DNA from: Ctenosaura bakeri
Taxonomy: Eukaryota; Chordata; Lepidosauria; Squamata; Iguanidae
Direction of reading: 5' to 3'
NCBI GenBank assembly: GCA_948474755.1
Contig: CAOLHI010001038.1
Location: 806,001-870,000, forward strand
DNA: 64,000 bases
Shown: one piece after another, positions 26,805 through 38,227 of the stretch
Layout: each line of letters opens with the position of its first letter
Numbering within the stretch: the stretch's first letter is position 1
Translations under genes and position numbers: made by a program
Notes under the pieces: generated by a model
Told to the model about the DNA's origin: nothing
The model's input: only the letters and a program-made list of their open reading frames with translations
The model's database searches: none

Positions 26805-27370
26805 TATATACAGGTTAAACAGATAGGGTGATAAAATGCAGCCTTGGCTGACCCCTCCCCCCGCTAACTGGAAACTATTCTGTTTCTCCATATTCTGTCC
26901 TGATGGTAGTCTCTTGTCCTGAGTACAGGTTACACATCAGGACATCCAAATGTTGTGGCACACACATTTTTTTAAGAACAATCCATATTTTTTCACGATC
27001 TACACAGTCAAAGGCTTTGCTGTAATTTATGAAATTATGAGATTATAGACTGCCATCTATGAAATTCAGTGGTGTACTCCGTTATCCAATGTATGTTTGC
27101 AATATGACCCTAGTGCCTCTTCCTTTTCTGAAACCAGCTTGAACCTCTGGCATTTCTCACTGCATCTATAGTAAAAGTCTTTGTTGTAGAATTTTGAGCA
27201 TCCCTTTGCTTGCATGGGAAATGACTGCCATGGTCCTTGGTTGCTGCAATCTCTGATGTCCCCTTTCTTGGGAACTGGAATGCGCAGTGAGCATCTGGCT
27301 CTCTTTCCTTGTGTCTCTGCCTGTAAAGAGGTGGGCATACAGTGATTGATATTCCAGAGCTTGACATCTC
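26805..27370 (-). mobile_element. BovB/RTE LINE reverse-transcriptase fragment, antisense
   Basis: Read on the - strand, the sequence encodes remnants of the RT domain: IPVPKKGD near 27245-27295, then a segment like SKGMLKILQQRLL, then KRKRH. On the + strand this shows as ACACAGTCAAAGGCTTTGCT near 27003 and TTTTCTGAAACCAGCTTGAA near 27124. It has frame breaks, so it is an inactive copy. BovB LINEs are abundant in squamates and supply the tail shared by the SINEs here. Confidence 0.8.
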
Positions 27371-28659
27371 GGCACTATAAAACCACAATACTTGAGGTTT
27401 TTTTTCCAACAGAAAAGCTTTGAATTACCCTTATTTCCCGTTTCGCTTGGACTGAGCAAGTGCCATGGTTGGAGGTGGACCAAGAGCTGCACAATATAAT
27501 CAGGCACTGTTTAAGCTAGAGAAAAACGAGAGTGTTTGGCATCTGCAACTGAATTTCGTGGATGAATAATTCAACCTTCAGGGAACAAAAAAAAAAAAAT
27601 CCTTCAGCCACAGTGTGACATCTCCCATGCGTGATTAGCCGTGATTTAGCCAAAAACTGCTTCCCTGGGTTGCAAGGAAAACAGCCAGAAAGGTTTATAC
27701 ATGGGAGGAGACTTTTTGGTCTGCCAAAATACTTTCTGAGCAAACATGGGTGCCACAACCGAGGTGTAGAAAGGCGCATGCAATGTCTTACGAATTCCAG
27801 TACTTCCTGACACAAAACTTCTCCTTGTGAATCAGCCTTTAAAGTATGACTGAACTCAGTTTATTTTAAAGAGGCAATTAAACGATATGTCTTTATGTCT
27901 AATGATGACACCTTCAGCTAACTGGGCAAATTGCTAACGTGTAAATTTGTGCACAGAACCGGGTGGGAATTTAAAAGAAAAAAAAATCAAAAACCAGCCA
28001 ACCCTCTAAGGCAATGTGGCAGGTTGGTTATGCATGAAAGGAAGTGATGGAAGAGAGAAGCAGTGGCTCCAGCCCAGCAATGCAAGCGGGGAGGTGCGAG
28101 AGCTGCAAGCATGCAGCCATTTTCTAAAAAGGCAACATCCCAACATCCGGCTATATAAGCTGGGAAGGGGGAACACAGCAGGGACATACCTAGCGACTTT
28201 CCTCTTAAACAGCCAGCATTGCCGGTTTTGACGTATTAAATAGGGCTACATGGTGGGTGGGTGTGAAAGAGAGAGATTTAAAGGCAAACCAACAGCACCT
28301 CTCCCAACTTTATCCAGGATCCTTGAAAGACGAGGTCATGGCCTCAACCATGCGGACAGTGCCATCGTCCACCAAAGGATGCTGGAAAGAGTGGTCCAAA
28401 CGGACACCTTGGATGCAGCTTCATTTCTTCTTCAGCAACTGAAGAAGGCGGAAGCTGAAACCTTTTGCTCATTTTATATGTTTGTATGTGTTTGTTAATT
28501 TCCCTCTCTCACAGACGCAGAGAACAGTGACTGGCAGGAACTTTCTATGTTAAACAAAACAGCAGTTGCCAGTCCTGCAGTCTCACTGACGTGATTGAAT
28601 GCAGATGTACAGGAGATACACATCTATCTGTGTGCATGTCTAAGGATTCCTGTACATGA

Positions 28660-28819
28660 GGCCATTTCTGCACTAGATTGTTATAGTGCTATTATTCCAC
28701 TTGCAACATCCTATGGAATCCTGGGGTTGGCAGTTTAGGGAGGGACCTCAAACCCCAGGATTCCATAGGATGTTGAAAATGGAATAATAGTGCTATAAGA
28801 GTCTAGTGTGGAAATGGCC
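28660..28819. mobile_element. Palindromic MITE family A, copy 4
   Basis: A 160-bp copy with intact GGCCATTTCTGCACTAGA and TCTAGTGTGGAAATGGCC ends and both ATCCTATGGAATCCTGGGGT arms. Flanks TGA and TTT do not match. Confidence 0.85.
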
Positions 28820-29549
28820 TTTGGCTCTCCCCCCTGCCTTTGGTCTATGTGTGTTTGCCAGTACTTGTGTCAGGCCTGTTCTCAGCTACATGCAGGCAGG
28901 GCCTTACCTATGGAGATGTTTTGAGAGATGGATTAACCAGACCTCGATCTGAATCAGAATGACAGTTCTTTTCTAGACTTTGTGGGTTTGCCTTGATCGT
29001 ACTGCACTGGAGTGAATGCAAAGTAGCTGAGTAAAATAGTTGATGAAATATTGCATAAAAGATTTCTCCCCGGGCACACTGCAATGCATTCAGCAATTTT
29101 TAAAAAGATTAATTGATGTCAACTATGTCTCATTCTCTGCATTTGAACCTGGTACTTTGTTCAGCTAGGTAGCATTGTGTGGCTTTGCCCTGGATATGAA
29201 TTGTTTCCAATTTGTGCATTTGAATGCTCACATATTTTTCCCCCTCTTTAACTTCTAATAGCATTTCATTGAGTTGTAAAATAAATTGCAAAATGTGTAT
29301 ATTAAGCTTTGGAAAGTAACCGCAAGTTGTTCTTTCCTTTTAAAAAATCTGATTTTATTTTTTAAGTAAAGCACTGTTTCTACTTCCTTTACACTTTTTT
29401 TTTTCAATGTGTGTGTAAGAAAAATAATCATTGAGGAGGTACTAACTTTGATGCCATTAGTCTGTTCAGGGGTGGGGGAGTAACACAGCCCTCCTTTGGT
29501 GCCACACCACCTTTCCCATGCGGGAGGCCATGGAAAAATCCTCTCCTGA

Positions 29550-29616
29550 ATGTGTGCATGTACTTTCAAGTCGCCCATTGACTTATGGCATCTCCATGAA
29601 TTTTTCCCCTTCTTCT

Positions 29617-29656
<40 letters not shown>

Positions 29657-29830
29657 AAAGAGAAGAAGATGTTGAAAAAGCATATGTACATAATCAGTGC
29701 ATGGGGTTCTCTTAGGCAAGGTATACACAAAAGATGGTTTTGCCAGTTCCTTCCTCTGAAACAAAGCCTACAGCACCTGGTCTTCCATCCAAGTGCTAAC
29801 CAGGGTTGACCCTGCTTAGCTTCCAAGACC
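29550..29830 (-). mobile_element. 5S rRNA-derived SINE, antisense, copy 1, split by a microsatellite
   Basis: At 29766-29830 the sequence (GCCTACAGCACCTGGTCTTC, then TCCATCCAAGTGCTAACCAG and CTTAGCTTCCAAGACC) is the reverse complement of the internal-promoter part of 5S rRNA. The tail (TTTCAAGTCGCCCATTGACT) is separated from the body by a TATC repeat and about 40 bases. SINEs of 5S origin are known in lizards. Confidence 0.8.
29618..29657 (+). repeat. (TATC)n microsatellite
   Basis: About ten perfect TATC units inside 5S-SINE copy 1. Confidence 0.95.
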
Positions 29831-29870
29831 AGTGTGTGTGTGTGTGTGTGTGCGTGTCTGTGTGTGTGTA
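29831..29870 (+). repeat. (GT)n microsatellite
   Basis: An imperfect GT run between the two 5S-derived SINE copies; it has replaced the promoter end of copy 1. Confidence 0.95.
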
Positions 29871-30100
29871 CGCACGCCTTTAGATCCCTTGTCAATTTAT
29901 GGCAACCCCATGAATTTCCTAGGGTTTTCTTAGGGAAGGAATCCTCAGAGGTGGTTTTGCCAGTTCCTTCCTCTGAAATAGAGCCTACAGCACTTGGTGT
30001 TCCTTGGCGATCTCCCATCCAAGTAGTAATCAAGGCTGACCCCTGCTTAGCTTCCAAGATCAGATAGGATCTGGTGCCTTTAGTGTATTTGGGCCTCTGG
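29871..30100 (-). mobile_element. 5S rRNA-derived SINE, antisense, copy 2
   Basis: AGCCTACAGCACTTGGTGTT, CTCCCATCCAAGTAGTAATC and CTTAGCTTCCAAGATCAGAT are the reverse complement of 5S rRNA including its A box, intermediate element and C box. The tail with TCAATTTATGGCAACCCCAT and GGTTTTGCCAGTTCCTTCC completes the SINE. It is more complete than copy 1. Confidence 0.88.
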
Positions 30101-30981
30101 GGCTTCATTACTGGCTTTATGCTAAAATATACTGGTATTTGCTAAATATGCTAAAACATAGTATGCCCTTTTGTGAGTTCCAGGACCCTCCCAAGCATGT
30201 TCTTTGGGAACACAGAAGAGGGCTTCAGGCTGAGACCCAGAGTTCCCAAAATGTTGACTCTTAGCTTTTCTAGTCATTTCTGAGCTTTGCTTTTGACAGT
30301 GCTGCTTTTCTGTCTATCAGTCATCATTAGCTATTTCGGTTCTGTGCTTTAGAAAAGTACAATTTTTGTCTTTAAAAATTGACAAAAGTGCAAGCATGGC
30401 AGATGGGGAATTGTATTACTCTTTACTGTTGACATTGCAAGAAAACTAAAAAAGTGTGTGTCGCTTGTGTAACTACATCGCACGGAGCAAGCTGAGTCCC
30501 AACAGGGGTTCTGTCTGGAGGAGAGAGATATTTTGCCAGGTACAAAGAACGGTGTGGAAACCCTGTGGGTGAAACTCTGGGTTCTGCCAAGGGATGCCAG
30601 ATTGCAGAAAACAAGCCACACCTGCCGAGATTCCCTCTTCCATGCTACCCTAAAAAGTACAGGAGCCTTCTCCAGTTTTCACATTAGCAACCCTAGTTAT
30701 GCTGCTGGTTATACTTTCTAAATGATTGCACAGGCAGGAACTCAGTACCCCCTTGCACAAGCGGTTCCCCATCTGCCCCCAGTGCAACAGGCCAACAAGG
30801 CTGGGTCAGTGCAAGGCACAGCCCCACTCCCGCTCAACCCGAAAAAGCCATTGGAGTGCTTACAGGTATGCCACCACTGTGTAAGTATGCCTGCGTAGCA
30901 TAAAAATACACCTACAGAGCGCTACCCTCTACTGGGATAGAGCAGGATCTTGGCTCAACACCAAGGAAAAGCGTCCAAAGC

Positions 30982-31107
30982 AGGGGTTCTCAGCCTGTGC
31001 TTCTCCAGATGTTTTGGCCCTCAGAATCCCTCACCGGAGTCCATGCTGAGTATTATTTCTGGAAATGGAGTTACAAAGCATTTGGAGACGAAAGGATGAG
31101 AACCAGT
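30982..31107. mobile_element. hAT-like element, diverged
   Basis: CAGGGGTTCTCAGCCTGTGC and AGGATGAGAACCAGTG are inverted ends; the left inner arm has CCAGATGTTTTGGCCCTCAG. Confidence 0.55.
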
Positions 31108-31933
31108 GGCCCAGAGTGATAAAAAGGTTGTGGATTTGCCCCAGTTGCCTAGAAAGAGCCATAAGAGAAAGCCTGTCTTGACTGACGCCAACCTAACCCA
31201 ACCTGACTTTTGTTGTTTGTCAGGCTGGCTTTGGAATTCTGTTAACCCTGATTCGAAAAAGGAATTTTTCCAAGCTGTGTTCTCTTCCTGTACTCACCAC
31301 ACAGCTCCTCAGTTTCTGGCTTCCAGTGTGGCTCGTTATTCCTTCTCAACCTAAGTTGGCTTCCAGATCAGATCCTGGAGCCTCTTTTCAAGCCATGGTT
31401 TCCAATTCTGGTTTAGAGACAGATTTTGGTTTGTGATTGTGGCAGATAATATTCCTCAAAAAACAAGAGCTGAGGGTGCGCAAGGGAAGGTGGGAGAGGA
31501 GGAAGGATCATCCAAGGAGAGCACAGAGTCCCCGCTGTCACTGGGCTGAGATTTCTGAATGACACCGCTCTCTGTTTCCCGTCTCCTCTGCCCATTCCGG
31601 CTCTGTCCGCCCGATCTACAGCAGGAACACCATGAACATGACAGATATCATACTATGTAGAGTCCTCAGTGTACTTATTTCTCATGAATTTAAAGTATTT
31701 TAGATGTTTCAGAGGGGAGAAGTCAGAGTGGTGACTTCTCAAGACCAAGCACATGGATTTGTACGATCCAGTAGACAGACGTTTAAACTCTAGGGGTTTC
31801 CCTCTAATGTTAGCTTTGCTCCCTTTAGACTCAACTGGAAGGTACTGTCCACCTCCAAAGGGTGCAGTTACCCTGCTTAACTCTCTGGATGCTAATATCT
31901 GTATGGCTTTTTTTCTCTGCCCAAATGTTGCAG

Positions 31934-31978
31934 GCCAGCTGCAGTGGAGCATGGAGTGAACAACTTGCGGTTAAATTG
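31934..31978 (+). other. NEXMIF: NEXMIF 5'UTR segment of first coding exon
   Basis: The exon begins after a pyrimidine-rich tract (about 31906-31920) and the acceptor CAG at 31931-31933. The 45 bases before the start codon contain one upstream ATG at 31951 followed at once by GAG and TGA (31951-31959), a two-codon upstream ORF in another frame. The exact acceptor is inferred from consensus, not from RNA. Confidence 0.7.
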
Positions 31979-32054
31979 ATGGATGACCAAGAAGATAAGG
32001 ACTGTGCCTCAGAAGACCAGGAAACGATCCTGATTAATGGGGTGAAAGAAGATG
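31979..32054 (+). CDS. NEXMIF: NEXMIF coding exon A (N-terminus, residues 1-25 and first base of codon 26)
   Basis: This exon encodes the N-terminal 25 residues of neurite extension and migration factor. The start is ATG GAT GAC CAA; the exon continues to ILINGVKED, which matches the human N-terminal pattern (MDNQ... then TLINGVKEN). The splice donor is G|GTAAGA at 32054/32055, phase 1. It joins in frame to the acceptor at 33900/33901, where G plus AA rebuilds a GAA codon. The ATG at 31979 is preferred over any start in the large exon because both the homology and the intron phase fit. The encoded peptide is acidic and hydrophilic, with no signal peptide. The match to human is from memory of the protein family; the frame and splice signals are seen directly. 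Confidence 0.9.
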
Positions 32055-33394
32055 GTAAGAAAATCAAATTATAGTCCGCGATGCAGTGCCAGCACTTAAC
32101 TGCCAGCCAATTTACCAAGACACTGTCCCCTGAATTTTAGCCATTTCCAAACAAGGGAAGGGGATTCTACTTCTGGAAACACAAAAGGCAGTAATGAGCA
32201 GCGGTACTTAGCATTTTTAAAAGAACTTGGAAGGATTAGTTTGTTGTCGTAACCCTCCCAACAGCCTTGTAAGGTAGGTCAGTGTTTTAAAAATGACCTG
32301 CACAACTGCAGATGAGAAGCTTTGCAAGCCTGTCTCATGAGTCCGTGGCAGGAGAGAGATTTGAAATTCAGCTCAGTCTAATTTGTTGCTTCAGCTCTGA
32401 GCCACTTTGCCACACCGGCTGGGCCTAGGAAACATGGAGGGTTGGGTGTGTGTGTGCATGTGCTTATGTTTTAATTTTTTCTAATTGGCAGGATTTAACA
32501 CCCAGAGCAGCTGGGGGTTAATGGGCAGCTTATACGGATGGCTTATGAGAAACACGTTACTCCTTGCTCTGTATATTTTGTCCAAACGTGCTCCTGGGAA
32601 CCATCAAGTTTTCCATTAACCATGTGGGTTTCTTTTTTAAAAAAAATATAGGCCAGTTCTCAGAAAGTAGATGGGCCAGGAGGTATATCTAGGCCAAAAC
32701 ACTGGGGCCATGAGGTGTGAAGCAATGCCGCCAGCACCATCATCATCATCACTTATATTATTTTCACGATGGGCTGGGTCCAGGTATAGTCACACTCTGT
32801 GTACAACCGTTGAAAGCAGTGGGACTTAAGTCAGTTACATTCCACTCTCAAGGATGGACGATACTTTTACTTTAGCTCAAGATGCCTACTAAGCGTCAGA
32901 GTCTAGGTGGTGAAAAATGGATTAACTAAAAGTGTGCAGCTCTATAGAAACAAATAATTATTTTTTTTTGCATTCAGTGCTTTTTTTTGTTTTGTTTTGT
33001 TCCACAGAGTATGGTCAGCAACATTATAGAGGACAGATTATTAATATTTTTCAGGAGTTTGCCTACAAGGAAATTAAATTTTCAGCTAATACCAGCATTG
33101 TTATTATTAAACTTCCTCTGTACCGCAACTTAAGTCTGGGGTCAGCTTGAAACAGGAATTAATTTAGAACGTGTTTTCAAACTCAGACAGCTAACAGGGA
33201 TTAACAGTACTGTTCATCATATGCAGAGGCCCATAATCTAATGAAAGTTAGATTTGTGTTGTGTGTGTGTTTTTTCAAGTGCTCCTTTTTCATGTAGCAT
33301 CAAAGTTCAAGTAATTAAGAGTTTGGGACACATGGGGCACAAATGCTGCTTTCCCCAGGGGCTGGTTCCTAAGAGTCTCCAGCCACATTCTCCA

Positions 33395-33600
33395 GGAATG
33401 AGAGTGGGATTCAGAAGAACGCAAGGAGAGCCGTGCTGGATCCAACCAAAGGTCCCTTCATTCCAGCATTCTGTTCTCCGAGTGGCCACTCGATGGCCCC
33501 CATTGAGAAGCCCACTGGCAAGACAGAAGTCCAGCTGCACCCTCCATTGCTCACTCCCTGGAGGCTGACACACAGAGCATCTGGCCTCCAGTACTGGAGG
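33395..33600. mobile_element. Degenerate LINE-like fragment in NEXMIF intron
   Basis: CCGTGCTGGATCCAACCAAA and CCAGCATTCTGTTCTCCGAG with GAAGCCCACTGGCAAGACAG resemble a widespread reptile CR1/L3-type 3'UTR repeat (GCTGGATCAGACCAAAGG-like). Family not certain. Confidence 0.4.
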
Positions 33601-33621
33601 TGCTACGCAGCCACCTTGACA

Positions 33622-33781
33622 GGTTGTTCTGGTGTGCCTTCAGGTTCTTTCCAACTTAGGGTTGCCATATCATGAGGTTTTCTGGGGCTGATGTGTGTAC
33701 TGGTCACCCCATGAGTTTCAATGGCTAAATAGGGAACTGAATCCTGGTCCAGCACTCAAACCACTCCACTGTGCTGGCTGT
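33622..33781 (-). mobile_element. tRNA-derived SINE, antisense, close to the NEXMIF main exon
   Basis: GTGTGCCTTCAGGTTCTTTC through CACTCAAACCACTCCACTGT and GCTGGCTGTG is the antisense of the tail, body and head of the SINE, with an internal deletion. It ends about 120 bases before the acceptor at 33900. Confidence 0.75.
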
Positions 33782-33900
33782 GACAAGTAGCTATCTTCAG
33801 TTTCCCCCTTTTAAACATTCCATGTTTCAGATACAAGTCGACGGGCTCCTTACTAACCTTCCTCCCTTTCTCTCCCTTCCTTTTCTCCCCGCTCTCTCAG

Positions 33901-36900
33901 AACCGCATGACCCGGATGGTGACGAGAAACCTTGCCGCACTGCCGAGGCTGCAGTCCCGTTCCCGGCCCTGACTGTCGCGGCTCAGAAGGAAAGCCAAGG
34001 CTGCCCCCGTGCCCAGTCGGCCCTGACTTGCAAGAAGCCCTGTTGGCTCAGCCCTCCCTCCCCGCTGAGACTGGCCGACGTGCCCGACCACATTTCCGAT
34101 GACTCCTCCTCCATCCACGCCATTTCCTTGACGTCGTGTGTCACGAAGGGCATGAGCGCCTGGTCCCTGCCGGGGGACTGTGAGAAGGCCCCGTTCACCA
34201 TTATGGAGCCCGGGAGCATGTCAGCACTCACGGGCGACTGCTTGATGCAGCCAAGCCGGACTTGCCTGGGCTGCTTCATTGAATCCAAGGACGGCATTGA
34301 TGCAGAGCCGGGAATAAGCCTGAAAGTGGGGGATATAAACAGAGATTATGACACCTGTTCGGTCTCTGACATAGGCATTCATTGCATGAGCACAGGAGAA
34401 ACCATGAGATATGGGGATCAGCTGCTCTCAGACCAGCTTTTAAGCTTCCCTATGCATAAATCGAGGGCAGCAGACAAACGAGATGCTGAGAAATCTGATA
34501 GTGATTCCGAGGACCCCACTCAGAAAAATTATTATGAGGGATTGCTATTAGACAAGTGCAATGGGGAGGAACCTTTACTCACAAATCCCAACCAGGAATG
34601 GGGTTATTTTGAATCTTTCATTAGCGAAAGTAAAATTGAACTGCTTGACCTCTGCTCCAAAAACGAGCTTTCTGTAAATCTATTTTCTGAGGAAGATGTG
34701 GATAACTACATGTTTGATGATGACGATTCAACGTTGGGAAGTGACGTCTGCTCCTTAAAGATTCGCTACGAATCCTTCCAGGACAACGTGAGGGAGAAGA
34801 CTGGCTCTCTCCAAGAGGACAGCCAGTTCAACTTCTTCCCCAGCGTGTTCAGCGGATGCTCTAAAAGAGAAGGCAGGACAGCTTTGAAGCGGGGTCCCCG
34901 GGGGGCCACCGAGAGCTCCCAGTTCAAATCTGAGGAGAGCATCATTTGGGGGGAAGAGGAGGCAGAGGGAGAGCGGGGAGAGGAGGAGGAGGAGGAGGAA
35001 GAGGGGGCGGAGGGTGAGAAAGTTGCCTTAAACAAATCTTGCACCAGTACGGAGGTGGTACAGTACATCGGTCCCAAAAGAAATCACTTCTTGGAACTTG
35101 TGAATTCCACAGAAGATTCTGGGGAGTTCAGCGACGACAGCACCTGCACGGAATCTTCCTTTGATGTGCTCCAAGACCTCAAGGACTGTAACAAGTATTT
35201 ACCCAGAGACCACTCTAGTTCCTTCATCCAACAGAACTATGGCCTGCGAGCAAAAAGGAAAGTGCGGTACAGTGACGATTACCTGTACGATGTGGATTCT
35301 ATTGAGAGCGAGAAGATAGTGGATAAGAAAGAGTGGAACCCAGATGGACCCAAGGAGGAAGACGATGATGAGTGGTGTCCAAAGAAGAGGAGAAAAGTTT
35401 CTCGCAAGGAACCCCCAGTCATCATCAAGTATATCATCATCAACCGTTTCAAAGGGGAGAAGCACATGCTCGTTAAGCTAAGCAAAGTGGATGCCAGTGA
35501 GACGACCGTTACCCTGAATGAGGAGCTGTTGAGCAAATATGCCAAGCTGGCCCCCTTGAAGGCGTTTTGGCAAGAGAGGTGGCAGAGCCGTCTCAACTTC
35601 CTCAAATCAGCGCTGTATCGCAAGCAAGGCTTCTATCTCAACGGCTCGGAGGTCTCCTTCCTGCCGCATCCACGAAAGCGCAAGTGCAAATTAGCCAACA
35701 GGCACAGGATCCAGAGGATTAAGACCATCGAGCAACCTGTGGGCAAGCCAGGATCTTGCTCTCTGGACCCAAAGCAGCTTTGTCGCAGGATCGGAGATGA
35801 GGAAGATGAGGCAGGCCTGAAAGGGATGCAGGCGTTGGCCATCACGGCCTCCGCCTGTGCCAACGGGTTGCATCTGAATGACGTTGCAAACCTGGGCTCG
35901 CCCAAGTGCAAATCGCAGGACCAGGAATTCAAGGGGCCAGAGAGGAAAGTCTTGCGAAGAATAAAGTTCAAAAGCGAGGCCAGGTTGAAATGCAAGCGAA
36001 TCAAGGCTGCCGCCAGTCTGGCGGAGGCCTCTCCAGCCTTGGAGAATCAGGAGCTTGCCACGAGTTCAAAGGAAGAAAGTGTTCCTTGCACTGCAGACGG
36101 CTCTCGCCTTTCTGAGTGCCAGGAGGATAAGGTTGCTAAAAATTCTTCATCTTTCCTACCCACCACCTGCTCTTCAGACAAGCCTCCTCCATCTGCTAAT
36201 CTTGCTGCCAGTGTGCCCCTCATCCCCGGAGGGTATCTGCAGACGTTGTTAGACGCCTCTGATTTGTCAAGCAACGCCAGTATCGCCTACTTCAGTTCTC
36301 AGCCCCCCGAGCGGCAGCAGGAACCACTCCCCAGCCTTGCTCAAGCAGAGAAATCCTTCTGTGCTCTGCAGCCCGCCCAAAGCTGCATCCTGTCCCCACC
36401 GTCTGAATCGGAGCTGCAGCAGTCACCAAGCCACTTGGAAATGGAGCCGAGCAACTTTGGAAGCATGTGGCCGGCCGGCAAAGCAGCTGGCGGCGACAGT
36501 CAAGAATTTTCAGGTGACATGCAGGAGGCGCCCGGCCTGTCGGCGGCAGAGTTTGGTGGCTGCCCGGGCGCAGATGGCCTCCCAGCCTCCGGGTTCGGCC
36601 AAGTAGATCTGAGTAGCAGCAAATTACTATACCAAAAAAAGTACTTGCCAGATAGCCAGCAGTCGCAGTCTGAGGACTCTTTTCAGTCATGTCATTTTAG
36701 TAACAGAGAGGGGCACTTTCACTTCCAGCGAGGGACACTAAATACAGATGATGGGAGGCTGGTTAGTTTCGACTCAGTGGGCTCTTTGTCTGTTAGCTCC
36801 AGCAATTACAGTTCCCTAAGTTTAAAGTCTTGTGAAAAGGATGGGGACGATGATATCGCTGATGATTTCTTGGCCCACTGCAGTCCCAAACTCGTGATCC

Positions 36901-38227
36901 AGCAAAGCATAGACGAAATAACGCCTCTGAAGGAGTCTACTGATCTTTTAGACATTTCTAACTTCACACCTGATAAGTTCCGCCAGTCCTCCCTTTCCGA
37001 AATGTCTCCCCCAGATACCCCTAACCTTTCCCCGCAGATAACTGGGCCAGAAACCAAACCACTAGGAAATATAAAATGTTTCCCTGATAGCTCTCAAGCC
37101 GTGCTAAGCAATCTTGAGAAGGTCAAGTGGAACTGTGGAGTTCTCCAGACCCAAGATCAGGCAGATAATGGATTCACTTTAAATAATCATCAGTTTCAGT
37201 TCCATATGTTCAACGATGAGGATTCTGTCAGCCTCCTTGAAAAAAGCCCATGCTTGTCAACATTTAATGAGCCATCTGGTCAAATTAGCACCAATAGCAA
37301 AGTGTCAAAATCAAAGAGGAAAAGTTCAACTAATAAAAATGTGGGTACAAACCAAAGCCTTCCCCAGAAAAACATTCGGAAAAAATCACCGAAAGCCAGC
37401 AAAGGGACTGAAAAACCACAAGGCAAAAACTCCAGGCAGCCTCCCAAATCTACAAGGAAAGGCAAAAACGCAGCTGGTGTTAATGGTGAAAAGAATCCAA
37501 GCGTCGGCGGTAGAGCAGCAGCTCCGTTGAACAATTCGGCCTCAGCCGCAAAAGCGCTGGTAGAATCCATTCGGCACTGCGGCCCAACCTCGGTACGGTT
37601 AGGGAAACACAACGGACTGCCTGGGGAATGGGCCCTGGGGAAAGACAGCGGCAGAGGCTGGTCCGAAAGTAGCATAGGAAACGCCAACAGCCTTCTTGAT
37701 GATGATCAAAGGGAATTTGAGGAGCCGTCCAACATTTTATCAAACATTGCCTCTGGAATGGCAGACGTTCAGAGATTTATGATGGCCTCAATTGAACCCT
37801 TGTGGGGCCCCGTTGGCCATAACAGTGTCTCTGATATATTCCGATCGCCTGAATCCAACAGCCTGAAATTGAAAACTCTTAAGATCCTGGCCGGAACTTC
37901 CCAAGACTCCAAGAAAAAGGTGAACGGCAATTCGTCGGGAACGGGAAAGAGCCACAAGCCGGGGAGCAAAGGCGTGAGCAAAACCGGCGGCCGAGCTGCC
38001 TCGGGCGACCCCGGACGCCCCAACTGCTCAACCGGCTACGCCACGGACATTCACTCGCCCTTTTTTGATAAAAGCTATAGTAACCTGAGCACTTTAGCCA
38101 AAAATGAGCCTACCCATAAAAAGCTGTACCGGCATAAATCTACGTCTAAGTCCTTGCGGGATGAGAACTGTAAAGGAAAGAGAACGGAGCGGGAGCCGTC
38201 TGTGACAGCTGCATTTGAGAAACTGAG
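33901..38227 (+). CDS. NEXMIF: NEXMIF main coding exon (residues 26-1468)
   Basis: This is the large central exon of NEXMIF (KIAA2022/KIDLIA), a vertebrate nuclear protein needed for neurite outgrowth, neuronal migration and adhesion; loss causes X-linked intellectual disability with epilepsy in people. No enzymatic domain is known or visible. Landmarks (approximate residues of the spliced protein): a conserved block at 235-325 with [20 protein letters not shown] followed by an acidic DDDD run; a Glu-rich tract near 379-400; an SV40-like nuclear localisation signal PKKRRKV at 519-525, then [17 protein letters not shown]; a conserved block at 1007-1077 containing [16 protein letters not shown] and [28 protein letters not shown] near 1120-1138; a Lys-rich basic region about 1150-1205; and [20 protein letters not shown] near 1305-1326. 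The exon ends AG|GTAATG at 38227/38228, phase 2. The in-frame ATG at 33771 is not the real start, since it lies in intron. Human NEXMIF is about 1516 residues, so size and order fit. Confidence 0.96.

Larger units (their letters stand above)
1..31933 (+). other. NEXMIF: NEXMIF upstream intron, 5' non-coding region (partial)
   Basis: No coding exon is supported in this stretch; all open frames are short, unrelated to each other and often lie over repeats. It is best read as the intron 5' of the first coding exon of NEXMIF, because an acceptor (pyrimidine run then CAG at 31931-31933) precedes the exon with the start codon and no CpG-island promoter is visible here. In mammals NEXMIF has non-coding first exon(s) far upstream, so the promoter is probably outside the window. 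Repeats are listed separately. Stretches such as 5000-8300, 9500-11000, 14000-18000 and 20900-23400 are otherwise anonymous AT-moderate sequence in which I recognise nothing. A non-coding 5' exon could be hidden here without being visible. Confidence 0.6.
32055..33900 (+). other. NEXMIF: NEXMIF intron between the first coding exon and the main exon
   Basis: This intron is about 1.85 kb, bounded by GTAAGA at 32055 and a long pyrimidine tract ending TCTCTCAG at 33900. It carries a short CAT repeat near 32738-32752, T-rich stretches near 32955-33000, a degenerate LINE-like piece (about 33395-33600) and an antisense tRNA-type SINE (33622-33781) that ends only about 120 bases before the main exon. 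No coding potential is seen apart from the open frame that runs back from the main exon to 33771. That upstream part is intron and SINE sequence and has no family similarity. Confidence 0.8.

Noticed and set aside
29766..30090. Functional 5S rRNA gene
   Set aside because: The similarity is partial, antisense and mutated, and joined to a SINE tail; the 3' part of 5S and a terminator are missing.
29830..30108. His/Thr repeat protein of 152 codons
   Set aside because: Translation of the GT microsatellite and the 5S-derived SINEs.
33771..33900. ATG-initiated open frame upstream of the main NEXMIF exon as the protein start
   Set aside because: It lies in intron next to an antisense SINE, has no similarity to the family N-terminus, and a better N-terminal exon with matching phase exists at 31979.
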